DNA of 64,000 bases from Prillingera fragicola (taxonomy: Eukaryota; Basidiomycota; Tremellomycetes; Trichosporonales; Trichosporonaceae). Position numbers and translations under genes: made by a program. Of the stretch, positions 1 to 11,400 are shown piece after piece; the first letter of the stretch is position 1; every line of letters starts with the position of its first letter. The notes beneath the pieces are model-generated. The model worked only from the letters and a program-made list of their open reading frames with translations, was not told the origin of the DNA and did not search any database. The stretch covers positions 434,001 through 498,000 of the forward strand of contig BEDY01000003.1 of the NCBI GenBank assembly GCA_002335605.1, in the 5' to 3' direction.

Positions 1-473
1 TAGCAAGAGAGCAGGGAGCGTACCGTCTAGTCCCCAGTCTGACATGATCATCTGTCTTCCGTATCGTGCATATTCGTCGAGGTCTAGTGGCCAGTCTGAG
101 GTAGATGTGGACATGGTGGATGGAGTAAATGTAGCCTTCGGCTTCAAGTTTTGGCGTGTGTCACAACATTGCCAGTCAGGTTTGATCCGAAATTTACCCG
201 GCACTCTACCCCTCTGCCAACTCACTCTCTTACTGTTCGTTCTCACTCGATATGAATGCTTCTAATGTGTACATTGCACTGCTCTCTGACGCCTCTTACA
301 CATCCTCACTCCTTGGTCTCAACGACGCTCGCATGACGGCACAGATTCAAGCTATCCATCCAGCTATAATACAACGAGCACACTGGCGCCTCGCTTGTCA
401 ACACCAACAAACGGTCGCAACCGCCGAACAAGGTCAAACTTCAAACAGCTCCCACGCCGCATCATCCTTTGTC
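1..473. other. Left-edge intergenic sequence
   Basis: No convincing gene was seen here. The short open frames lack splice-supported extensions or recognisable protein sequence. The block holds the 3' flank of the amino-acid permease that ends at 474 on the minus strand. Confidence 0.5.
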
Positions 474-2046
474 TCAACACCTAGTTACCCGCATTGTCGG
501 CGCACGAGAACGGCTGCGTCGTCTTGCCCTCCACAATGTCTTGCGGATCGCAACGATGGACGCCCAGATACCTGTCCCAATGAAGAAGAATGACAGCAGG
601 ATCATGGCCAGGTTGAGGGCGTGGACAATCTTTTGCTTGAACGACAACGCCTCACCGGTGATGCGGCGAACGCGGCGCATCTCCCAGTAAAACATGTATC
701 CCTCGACGGTGACTGACAGCGGGGTCGCGAGGAACGCGCCGATGAGGGACAGCAGGTTGTTGAACACGGGAATGGCCTCTGCGATCAAGAAACTGATGGA
801 CGCGTTGGTGACGATACAGCCAATCCAGACTGCGTAGTGGGTGAACGTCCCGTGCGTGAGGTGGCGGGTACCGCGGAGGAAGCGGACAAAGGCCAGCTTT
901 GCCGGGATGTGCGTGTTGAGAACCGCACCCATGATGAGGCCCGGGAGAGCGATGCCGTAGCAAATCTTCTTGAAGAGCTTGCCGGCCGAGCCAAGGGCGG
1001 GGGAGGAGACGTCGGTGCCACAGTAGTGGTAAACGACAGCGCCAACGATCTGGAACGTAAGTTGATGAATGCGAGGGAAGCGGCTTACCATGTAGCAGGA
1101 GATGACGACAGTCTGGCAAATCATGAGCGAGCGAGTGTACATCTTTGGCTCGCGCATCTCAGAGACGATTGAGAAGAAAGCTGGGGTGCCGGCGTACGAG
1201 AAGATGATTGCCGCAATGGCCGCGCATGCCTCGCCAAAGGTCGACTTGGGAATCACATGGATGGTGGGCTTCCAGTCGATGATGTCGGGGGACACGGAGC
1301 TGGGGCGATCCTGCTGCGATACGGCAATGGTCAGGATGATGACCGAGACCAGGATACCGGTGACGCCGACCCAGGTGAGCCAACTGATACGGTCGAGGGT
1401 ACGGATCGACGCGACGATAGCAACGATTGCTGCCGAGATGAACACAAAGATGGCAGTGCACAGCGAGTGCTCCGTGAGCGCGTTCCAGGCCGTCGACATG
1501 GCTAGCAATCCTGCACCAGCGACAAACACGAGGTATAGCCAGTAGCCGACAAACAGAATCTCACGGCCAATTGGCCCCCAGATAAGGAACCCCACGTCGG
1601 CGAGCGTGTACACCTCCGGGTGGGCCAGCTTGAACATGCCGACAATGTAGTCGGTCCAGGTGATCATGACGCCGATAAACGCAATCACGATCAGGCCAGG
1701 CAAGAATCCAAGCGTGTGGATGTAGGACGGCTATTCGTCAGCCTGTGCTTCCAAAGGAGCAACTCACCATTCCGAGAATACCGAGTCCAATCTGGATCTT
1801 GATCATGACGACAATAGTGCGCACCCACCCCAGACCACGGTAGTTTGGCCCCTTGCCATCGAGCTCGCCCCAAACAGCGTCGACCTCGTTCCCATCCTCT
1901 GCCCTGCCGGCGGGGCCGACATGCGAGCTGTACGCATCTTTTTCCTTTGACTCGAAAGTGTACTGGTCCATCGACTGGCGGTCGTGCACATGCACGGCAT
2001 CGCTGTGGTGCGCGTGCTGGTTGTGGTGTTTGTCGTCGCCGAACAT
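474..2046 (-). CDS. AAAP-family amino-acid permease
   Basis: Predicted multi-pass membrane transporter of the amino acid/auxin permease (Aa_trans) family, expected to move amino acids by proton coupling at the plasma or vacuolar membrane. My model has three exons, 1768..2046, 1089..1730 and 474..1049, giving 498 aa. The introns are 37 and 39 nt with CTGAC-type branch points; the second is in frame and would otherwise be read through as spurious protein. After the N-terminal tail comes the family-typical start of TM1 (IGLGILGMPSYIHTLGF), then about ten hydrophobic segments and a final segment near GTGIWASI. The N-terminal tail of about 70 residues is polar and His-rich, with nine His within residues 7-22. 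Substrate cannot be predicted. The Arg-rich C-terminal tail after the last helix is less certain. Confidence 0.85.
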
Positions 2047-3536
2047 TGTCTTGTGGTCGTGAGATCAGTTAATCTCAATCTCGGGGAGGGGAAGAGCTGA
2101 TAGCCCGCCTCGGTAGCGCCAGAGATATACTCGTGCGCTCTGGGGCTAGGCAACTAATCCCACGGGTACCGGGAAATGCCGTGCATCTCGCGCATGCCCG
2201 TGGTGGCCAGTGGAGCTCACAAACCATCCGAGGAACCTCAAGGTCCTCAGACGACGCTAGCAAGGTGTGTGTATCATCTGGGTGGGCAGGCCGAGACGCC
2301 GCTTAATCGGGCTCGATGTCGTTAGGATCTCTCACTCGACGGCCTGCCGAACCCGGCACAGCGGCTATCGGTTCTCTGGATCCTCTCCTTCTGCACGGGG
2401 TTGCCCGTATCCATGTGCGTGCGCGCTTTAAACGACGGATTGGAACATGTTGCTCGTCGTACGCCGCTGCTGCCAGGCACCATTGAAACATCTCGTCAGG
2501 CCTCTACTCTCGTCCTCGAAAGCAAAGATGGACATGCCGCGGCGCTACCTGCAGTAACCGCGACTTGGAATTACGCGGAAAAGCACTGACGGATCGATAG
2601 CCCACATCACATGACACCCGTTCGTCTCTCTGCAACCCAACGACGCATCGGATCCAATGGAGCATGTTGTTTTCCAACTCTGAAGGAGGAGGGTGACACC
2701 GAGCGGTTATCTCCCCTGAACCCCACTACCCCACTCTCTCCCACCCTGGAGGGTTATGTCAGCTGACAGACCATGTGAGAGTTCCTGCATCTTGGCGAGG
2801 GTACCGACCAGGCAGCGGTGGAAATCACCCTTTGACCGCCGTTCTCAGTACAAGCACGGTGGTCTCGCCCTGCGCCGAGACAGGAGGGCGGCTTGGACAC
2901 ACTGCTGCGGGGTTGCCCAGTCGGACGGGGTTACGGATGTCCATGGGGTGAGTGTGTCCTGCCCGCAAAACCATGTCATGGACGCGCGACGCGCCGACGA
3001 TAGCCGGCAAACTTGCTTGGGCAAGCCGCTCAGAGCCGCTGGACCGTGTCGTTCATGGCGAGCGGTATTGGCTATCGATGTGCGCGATATCTTTGGTGGA
3101 TCTTGGCGCTGTCATTAGGGCGTCACGGACTGGGTGCGCGCGGCGCTCAGCTAAGCGCTATCGAGTCCCAAACGGAGGACGTGAGCGAGGATCGCGACCG
3201 GATAACACCAAATCGCCATTTAGCAGTTCCTTGCACGCCTCGTTTCTTCGACTCAGCGCCGTTCAGCTCGGAACTGCAAAGCCGCGGGTTGGCCACTTGC
3301 TGTACAGCTATTGAGAAAGGTAAGCGATGCTAAGCGATGGCGTGGTAGTTCCCAGCGGACGAGGCATGAGACGTGCGCGCGAGATGGTGGAAGCAAGCAA
3401 AGACTACTGACTCACGCTCTCATTGACAGTCGTCGCATCACGCTTGCACAACACGTAGTCTCTGCCAACGCGGCTATTACCCTTATACCCTCAACGCCTC
3501 TCGCGGCTAGTCTAACACAAAACACGCATCTTGTCA
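2047..3536. other. 1.5-kb intergenic region
   Basis: This lies upstream of the permease start (2046, minus) and downstream of the 3537..4513 gene. Open frames are short, overlap one another and show no domain, and I found no donor/branch/acceptor set joining them. It probably holds the permease promoter. No RNA gene or repeat was recognised. Confidence 0.5.
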
Positions 3537-4513
3537 CTACACAGCCTCAACGGGCCAAGGATAAGGCTCCTGGTTCCAGTAGAGCCTGCTTATCAGCCAT
3601 ACCCCAACTACCGTCACTCACCGAAGACCAGGCCTCTGACACATCTCATGAATGATCCCCGCAACGTCTTGCTCAAAGTATCCCCCCCACCCCCCGTCAA
3701 TGAGCACAATCACCATGCCAAACTTGAACGGCCACCATGCCGGCCCAAGATGGCTGCCGCTGCGGTAATAGTGCTGCGCGATGACTGTGTTTCCACGTCA
3801 GACAGCAAGTCGCCCATGTTGAGCAGGCACTCACTCCCCCGGCTCTGAAAGTATCTCTCCAGGACCAATGTCAGCTGCGCCTGCCGCCCCTTGGTCAATG
3901 TGTGGTTGAAGCAGAACCTAAACTTCTTGCACTCGTCAGCCTCCATCCTCCAACTGCCGTCCACCTCGAGGCAAGGACGTACCCTGTTGCCCATCCCCCG
4001 CACAGGCGCAGGCGCATACATCAGTGGAGAGCCGCACGCACCGCTGAGCCCGTACATGCTGCGCTCCAGCCCGCCGCCGTGCTCCTGCCCCCGGGCCGGG
4101 TATCCCGACGGAAGGCGGAGGTACGCGCTCGATCCTCTCCTAGACACCGTCCGGTGCGCCGTCGAAAATCGCGTAGGGTACTCGTCGTCGGTCACGTCTG
4201 ACCCCGGGGCGGGTTCGTGGAGGATGTGTCGCTGAGGGTTGAGGTTGGCTAAGCGGAGGTCGGATTTGACGTCGCCGCCGGTCGAGATGTTGAAGGATGT
4301 TGGGGAGCAGGAGAGGTTGAGGCGGAATGATAGTCCCGCTGCGTGTTGGGATGGTGGAGTACCAGGATCGGGTGTCGGTGGCGATGGGTGGCGATGATCA
4401 TGAGATGGCCAGTGGCGCTGACGCAATCTGGCCTTTAAGCATGCTACAGCGTAAGGCTGGTGCACCATGTTGCCAGTGATGGGGGAAACTGAGGCAGTGT
4501 GAGATGAACCCAT
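3537..4513 (-). CDS. Unrecognised spliced protein-coding gene
   Basis: I do not recognise this protein. The model has four exons, 3983..4513, 3835..3925, 3622..3784 and 3537..3585, giving about 277 aa. Three introns of 57, 50 and 36 nt each have a GTACGT or GTGAGT donor, a CTGAC/CTGAT branch point and an AG acceptor, which is the main reason to believe the gene is real. After splicing, the C-terminal half reads as ordered protein rich in aromatics, with the motifs LVLERYFQSRG, AQHYYRSG, PAWWPFKFG and GGWGGYFEQDV. The first 130 residues look disordered (Ser/Pro/Arg-rich), so the true start may lie further in or in a missed upstream exon. There is no signal peptide or clear membrane segment. 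Confidence 0.5.
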
Positions 4514-5197
4514 GATTACGCATCACACAAGTTGTGGGGACGGTGCAGCCGTGGGTCGCTCGCTGCAGTGGGCTTACGGGATGTCCGCCGGGTGAGGAGG
4601 GGGCTGTGCGTGCAAGAAGCATACATGGCGTCGTGAGCACTGATGTATACCGGCCGTATTGTGCTCGTGCGTTGCGTGGGGACTGCCATCGTGCATTCCA
4701 GAATGCAAGGGCAGGAGACTATAAGGCAATGGTTACTGCTTGCAGCCCGCGGAGGTGCCACAGACCAGACGAGGAGCGAAGGATGTTCGTTGGCCTACGA
4801 TACTCTGAATCCAGCCTTCAGCATCCACTTTTCCTGGGCCTATGTAGTCCGCTCGGGTTGGCTCGGACGAGTTCAGCTCGCTCTTGTACCACCGACTGCG
4901 CCGGCAGTACTGGCATATGTCATCTCCGCAATTAATTATCGAATTATTTCGCGAGACGCTCCAGCGGCCTGAAGCTTTACACTCCTAAACGACAAGACAG
5001 CGACGATATAGTGGCTACCAGAGATCAATTGTTAGTTTGGAAGTGAGATTCTCTGGCAGATGTCGAATGGCCCATTGGATTGGTCGAATGGCCGTTTGCT
5101 CACTTGGAGAGAAGCGGACAAGAACGGATGGCGATATATCCATCAGTCCGTCTACAGCTTGCACCCAGCAGCAACAGCAAGCTTTTAACCCATGCAT
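4514..5197. other. Intergenic region
   Basis: This contains the presumed promoter of the minus-strand gene starting at 4513 and the 3' flank of the Rossmann-fold gene ending at 5198. An open frame at 4534..4935 (+) has no recognisable sequence or supporting introns and was not called. Confidence 0.5.
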
Positions 5198-6052
5198 TCA
5201 ACCAGTGAACGCATCAATCTTCTCCCTAGCACACTTCTCGACCTCGGCCTTGACGTCCCCAGACCCGTCCATGACGTCAAGAGTGAGGCCAGCGGTTCCC
5301 GGCTCGTGGAGACAAGCAAGTAGCACCTCGGCGACGGCTGCGCGGCTCGTAGACTCGAGCTGCGTGATGCCGACCTCTACGCCCTTGGCCATTTCCTCGG
5401 TCAGGCGGCCGGGACGGAGGACGGTAAAGTCGAGCTTGTCCTTGCGCTTCTGCAGGTCGAGCTCGGAGGCGAGCTTGGCCTTCATGTCTGGGGTGTCAGC
5501 TTCACTGGACGGCGTGGAGATCTCAGATATAACAAGCCGCCTCCGGAGCTCAGACGCAGAGACGAGTAACTCACAAGGCCCAATCGCGCTCCACACACGC
5601 TCGCTCATAGCCTTGCTGGCGTCGTTATAGTGGCTCGGCGCCTCCTTGGAGACATCACGCGTGTCCACAGCCGAAACGAGAAGAATACGACGCACGCCGG
5701 CCTTTTCACACGCATCAAACACCTTGACGCTGCCGAGATAGTCGACGGCGTGCGCGCGCTCGGCGCCGCCCTTGCCGCCCGCGCCGGCGCTGAAGACGAC
5801 GGCGTCAGCGGCAGTCTGCTGGAACAGCGTGACAATCTCGTCCACGGTGGCTTCCTCGAGTGAGAGGACTTTTACACTCGCGCCGAGGTTTTTGAGTTCT
5901 TCAGTGCTGGCGTGAATTAGTAAGCGGTCTTTGGAAGGCAGAGCTTACTGGTCATTGTTGCGGACGACGCCGTAGACCGTGTTGTTGGGTGCGGCGAGGG
6001 AGGTGAAGAGACGGGCGACCTTGCCGCCGCCGCCAAAGACTACAATGTGCAT
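5198..6052 (-). CDS. NAD(P)-binding Rossmann-fold protein (atypical SDR)
   Basis: Likely a cytosolic NAD(P)-binding protein of the atypical short-chain dehydrogenase/NmrA-like class (NAD(P)H-binding, YwnB-like); substrate and reaction cannot be given. Three exons, 5949..6052, 5575..5906 and 5488-side exon 5198..5487, encode 241 aa. Introns of 42 and 87 nt join in frame (NNDHTEEL and AIGPYMKAK across the junctions). The N terminus MHIVVFGGGGKVARLF carries the glycine-rich dinucleotide loop directly after the first strand. VVFSAGAGG, ILLVSAVDT and LRPGRLTEE follow the usual strand order of the family. The chosen ATG sits just before the first beta strand, as expected. The length fits single-domain members. 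Confidence 0.85.
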
Positions 6053-6314
6053 GTTTGATAGGTGCGTGTGGGGAATAGGGAGTGTGGAGCGTGCGTGAAT
6101 GAAGAAGAGTGCGTCTTTTAGAGTTGGGAGCGAGAGAGAGTCGTGCGAGGACGTGCCATGGAGTTAGCCGGTGGAGGTTGTAATTCATGAGGTCATCGCT
6201 CACTGAATGAGGTGGACATTCTCCGATGCTGACGACCCTCGGTTATCTAGACAAAGTGACTTCGAGGATAGCAAGAACTGCTCAAGTCCATATTACAGTA
6301 CGACGTGTATAATG

Positions 6315-7982
6315 CTAGATCTTCCTCACCCCCGCCGCATTCCTCTCAACCCCATCAGAGGTCGAGTCGCTCAACCGCCTCCAAAAGCCCTTTTCTTCCA
6401 ACTCCCAATTCTCACACCCCATCTCCCGCAACCACTCCTCGAGCTCCCCCCACTCTTTGTACTTTTGCCCAATCTTGCCATCAGTCGTCTCCTGCACTTT
6501 CCTAAACCGCGCTGCCATTTTGCGCAAACTGGCACGGTCACCGGCGTGCGCGCGGATACGCGCCCACTGGGCATCACTGAGCGCGCCGTAATCTCTTGAC
6601 GCGTGGCGGGCGATGAGGAGCTGGACCTCGGGCGGCAGCTCCAGCAGGGGAAAGACACCCGGCGGCGGCCGTGTAGCAGGGGCCATCTCGGGCGTGACGC
6701 TGTCCAGCACCCGCGTCGCCGTCTCCTCTGGTGTCGGCTCGCGCGCGTGCAGAATGATACGCGTCGGGGCGAGACAGCGCCATGCCGCCTCCTGCACGCG
6801 CAGGGTGAGCTTGCCATTGCGCTTCTGCAGCTGCGGCACGCGTTTCTCGACCTGCGACATGAGCGAGTCAGGGTGTGAGTCGGGCGGCTCATAGTCCTCG
6901 GGATCGGGCGGGGTCTTGGCCGCAGTCGGTGGTGGGGACGGGGGGCCAGGTGCTGTAGGATCGTCGGCGTCCCAGTCCACACCATCGTTCCAGTCCACGG
7001 CTCCCGGGACGCCGCCGCCGCCGTTTCCGTTACTCGGAGGGATGGGAATGGCGTTGGCGTGCAAGCCGATGCGCGAGATGGAAAAGTTTGCTTCCTCGAT
7101 AGCGTCGAGAATCGCAGTGACACCCTTTCGTCCTAGAGCATTGTCGTTCAAGCTCAGCATCTGAAGATGCTGCGAGCGCGGGGAGCGAATATACTCGCAC
7201 AGCGCGGGTACCACGAGCGGCGTGAGTGTGCCCGACGACATGTGCAGTTCCCGGAGATACGGCGCGTTGAGCAAGCTAAACATCTGCGACACGGCGTCGT
7301 CGTTGAGGGGGTTGGTAGTGAGCGACAACTTGTTGAGGTGCGAGGCATTCAAGCGCTCAACAACCAGACCGGCGACCTTGTCCAACTGGAAGAGTCAGCA
7401 TGTTGGTCGAAAACATACCACCACACGCGACGGCCACATGGAAGACGATGTAGGAGGTTTCCACAACGGGACGTGGTGCACACGTGTACGACATGGGGAG
7501 CACGCATGGTGGCCACAGTGGGCGCGCCAGCGGGCCAAACGACGTAACGAGAAACTCAACCCCGCCAGCCCACACATCTGTTCACCAACGTAGACTCACA
7601 GTAATGTTGTTACTCTGCATCAGCAGCTCGCGCATAGCCAGGTCCTTGGAGATGTAATACGCCGCAGCATTGATCCCCTGGTCGCCCACGCCGTTATGCG
7701 CGAGATTGATCGACGTCATCCCCCACAGCTCGGCGCCGCTGTTCTTGCTGAAATGCCTGCGCTGCGCTGCAATCCCTTCAAAGAGCGCGACGGCACCGTT
7801 GTCCCCCAGCTGGTTGTGGCCCGCGTCTAGGCGCCGGAACTGTGGCCGGATCTCCATCACCATCATACGGGCTTGGATGTCAGTTTAACGAAGGGAGAAG
7901 AGCACCCACCGCCCGAGACACCGCTGATGTGCTGGTCCGAGAAGGATATGAGGTCCGAGGACACGGGGAAGCTCCTGATCAT
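6315..7982 (-). CDS. Leucine-rich-repeat protein (ribonuclease-inhibitor type)
   Basis: An LRR protein of the ribonuclease-inhibitor/RanGAP-like class, probably a protein-interaction scaffold; the partner is unknown. Three exons, 7910..7982, 7600..7871 and 6315..7385, encode 471 aa. Introns are 38 and 214 nt; the second is unusually long for this locus. Repeats include LDAGHNQLGDNGA, INLAHNGVGDQGI, LSLTTNPLNDDAV and LSLNDNALGRKGV, in the 28-residue style. The C-terminal 200 residues are Pro/Asp-rich and then helical and charged, without a known domain. PPP1R37-like proteins have a similar layout, but I cannot assign orthology. The start at 7982 gives a short conserved-looking leader (MIRSFPVSSDL). 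Confidence 0.8.
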
Positions 7983-8441
7983 CGTGACGAGCTTTCCCGT
8001 GGTTGATGCGCGTGTTGTAGAGTCTATGGAGAGAGCTGACGAGACAGTGGGAAGTGTGGAGAGGAGGATGCGATGCGGGGCCGCGTGTTGAACTGCGAGG
8101 CGTTGCGGGGGTGCACGGGACTCGGGTGGCAATTGAGTGCCCGCCAGTCGGACCCGGGTATATCGGCTGGGTGAGAGATAAGGCTGTAGCTGGCGTTGGA
8201 GGGGTCGTCGGGTCGTGCAAGTCGTGGATGCGGTAGATGGGCCTGTGGATGAGTGTCCTGTGGAGTTGTTCTGCGCGATGATGCTGTGTGTGGTTGGTAC
8301 AGAGGGAGCATACGGGGCTGTTGCTCGTCGTTGACAGACGCGTGCACCATGGCCGACAGCCAGTGAGGTCATTGGCTTGGAGGTTTCCCACGGTGGCGCC
8401 TCGGGTCACTATCATTCATGCCGAATCTACCTCATTTGTCG
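7983..8441. other. Intergenic region between LRR gene and Spo22-like gene
   Basis: Presumed promoter of the minus-strand LRR gene and 3' flank of the Spo22-like gene (stop at 8442). A long minus-strand open frame runs into the LRR first exon from here but reads as low-complexity sequence. Nothing else was recognised. Confidence 0.5.
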
Positions 8442-11400
8442 CTAATTGCCCTTTGACACATCCTGCGCAAGTTCGACCTTGTTGAGAAGCTTCCTGCAGC
8501 ACGTCAGACAGGATCACGTGGACGACTCACTGATAGTAATCGACCATCTGACCGTCAGCACTCATACTCAACAAGAAGCTCACCATCTTACGCTGCCCTG
8601 CAGCCGCCGGCACACTCTCCGAAAGTGACAGTGCAAGCTCACACCATAGCTTGGCCTTGTCCAGTTTTTCAGGCCTGCACGTCAGTCTCAACTGACAGCT
8701 ATGCTCACCCAAACTGCTCCAGGCCCTTGTTCCAAGCAGTCGCAACCATCCACTGCACCTCTTCAGCTGGATAGCCCTTCCGGCCAGCCTCGGTCTTGAG
8801 GACGGACTCAGCCTTGGCGAGGAAATGGACGGCCTTGTCGTCGTCTTCAGGCTTGGAGCGGTGGAGGAGGATGGAGACGAGGGATCGGTTCCAGCGCGCA
8901 AAATGCTTGATGTCGATTGTGGAGGCGGTCGTGGAGACCTGGAGGACGCGCTGGTTCGTGAGTTTGGTCGAGGGGAGAACCCACCTCCAGAATCCGGCAA
9001 GTCACTGTTCTATTAGCCTGCACCTTGACGAAATATTACACAAAGCTTACAAGACGTTGGGCAGCTGGGCTGCAGAGACTGGGAGTCAGCTCATCTCGGA
9101 AGCTCGACTGACGAGAATGGTGACGATAGACTCCATGACATGATTGGAGTCATACCCGTTCTGGCTCCCCTCAACACTAGCCTGGCCTGTCAGCTCTATC
9201 ATTTGTCTCACTCACCCTAGCGGCCATCTCCAAGGCTTCCCAGTCACCCTGCTCACACAGCAGCTCACATTCGAGCACCATGAGTGTACTGAGCATGCTG
9301 CCAATCTTGTCCGCCTTGACTCCCTTGTTGACTGTACTGATTGCCTCGCGCACCTCGGGAATGTAACTGACCAGCGACACGAGGAGCGCCGCCTTCTCAT
9401 CGCTGACTGCGAGCTCGCGGTGAACGAACACTAAGGTCAGTTCGGCGACAACATGGCAAAGACGTACGTTTGCCGCAAAAGCATGCAAACATGGCCGTAG
9501 CGCGCTGGAGGGGAAGCTGTGGATCAATGTCAAGAGCGCCGCTGCTCTGGTACAGGGTCATCATCTAGAGTCAGCTCCAGCGCAGCGATGACTCTCACTT
9601 GCGCTGCCGTGTCGAACACGTTGGACAGCAGCCCCGGGGACCACGACGTGGCTCCCTCGACGCCGGCGTTGTATGCTGCTCTGTCGGCACCGTCTCGGTA
9701 ACTGCAGCTTACCAGTCTTGTACAGCCACGCAATGGCCTTGAGATGCTCTTGCGTCTCGCCTGACTGAATGAGTTGATCGATCATCGCGTGAGCTGGCAT
9801 CAGCGTGGCCGGGGAATGTCCTCACCAGCTTGAAGATAGTGCAGCAGAGCATCACCAAGGGGGCCCCTGCAAGATTAGCTGCCGTTTCAAGCGTAAATAC
9901 ACTTTTCTTCAGCCTTGCGCAGTTCCTCGAGAGTGATGTTGACAAGGCAGCTGGCACGTCGATAAGCGCTTTCCGCGATTGTGCAGACATACCGAATCAG
10001 CGTCAGGCCGTGCACCTGTACTGAGCTAGCGCTCTCAGGCCGCGACATTGCAGTAAGAAGAGCAGCCAGACAAGCAGTTAGTGCCCCGTGCTGGGCATTC
10101 TCGTTGGCCACCTGCGCCATGAGGAGGAGCTGTTTTCCATCCAGGTCGGGACAGTTGAGGATGGCCTCGATTGCGGAAGTGGCCGCCACTTCGCGCCCCT
10201 GGCGAGCTGCAACAAGAAAGCAGAGGTATTGGGTTGATGCCTCGTTGGGGGGGCACATGTCAAGTTGCGCCTGAGCGCCTGCAAAATCAGAGGCATGGAT
10301 GAAGGCCAGTGCTGCCTTGCTGGTTGTGTCAGCGCTGGCGGCGGGAGACGCATTCACCGGCGACACTTGGAGAAATTGTCCCTGCCGCATTCCTTAAAGG
10401 CAGAATGCGCTGCGAGACTGTCTGTGGACGGTCAGGTGGGAAGCCAACTGAGACGTACACCACTGTGCAGACTGAGCATGCTGCTTGCTCTGAAAGGTTT
10501 TCTCGCCGAAACTCCAAATGACAGTCTGACAAGCCGTGACAGCGGTCTTGTCTGTGAGTTGCAGGGATGCTGCTCCGATTTCTGTCATTAGCTCGGCCGT
10601 TATCAGAACTCACTGTCAAGAGCCTGAGTGACAATTCGGAGAGCCGATTGGGTGTCCTGTTCGAGCTTGCGAACGCCAAGGAGAATGCCGAGTGTAATCC
10701 TTGCTGTGAATTGATGGCCATCCGTCTCCTTGACCGACCGGATGAGCAGTTCCTGCCTGCCCAGGGTCTGGAGGTCCTTGCTGCTATGTCAGCGAAGAGA
10801 TTGTACAAGGACGTACTATTTGGTGACCCCAGCGACTTCCCCAAGGATTCTGGTATTCAGCTCCTGTGTGTCAAGCAACTCACTCGGAGACGCTGTCGTC
10901 CGACCAAGGCATGGTCTGAATCAGGCTGATAAGGGCTTTTGATCAGCGAATGTTCGTCGGAAAAACGTACCTGAACGGACTTCTCCCTCCTTCGCTTGTT
11001 GCTGCTGAACAACGTGAAGTTGAAGAGACTTGATCTCTTGAACACTCTGAGGATCCTGCGAGGTTGGTTACAGTAACTTCTGGCAGACACATACCATTGT
11101 GTTGAGCAGAATGGATAACTCTGAGAGGCTGCTTGATACACGACGCAGTCCAGCCTCATCCAGAGCGGGTTTGGCAAGCTCTGCCCTGACTGAAGATGAG
11201 TTCGTCTTCCACACTCGCACTCACCAGCAGCACGGAAGAGCGCAATCTGGCTTTTCAGCGGTCTGCTGCCCGAGAACACGATAACACCACTCACCTTGAG
11301 CTCCTGTACTCCGAGAATTCCACCCAGTGCTTCGACCTTGCCCAGAACGTCCAAACCAGTCTGCAGCCACAAGCACGCCTCGTCAAGCTGATTAGGAAGC

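Noticed and set aside
2756..3333. Overlapping plus-strand open frames of 106-120 codons
   Set aside because: They overlap in different frames, contain no domain-like sequence, and have no supporting introns; they are typical of GC-rich intergenic DNA.
4534..4935. 133-codon plus-strand frame
   Set aside because: Composition is Cys/Arg/Ser-rich without order, and no splice-supported extension was seen.
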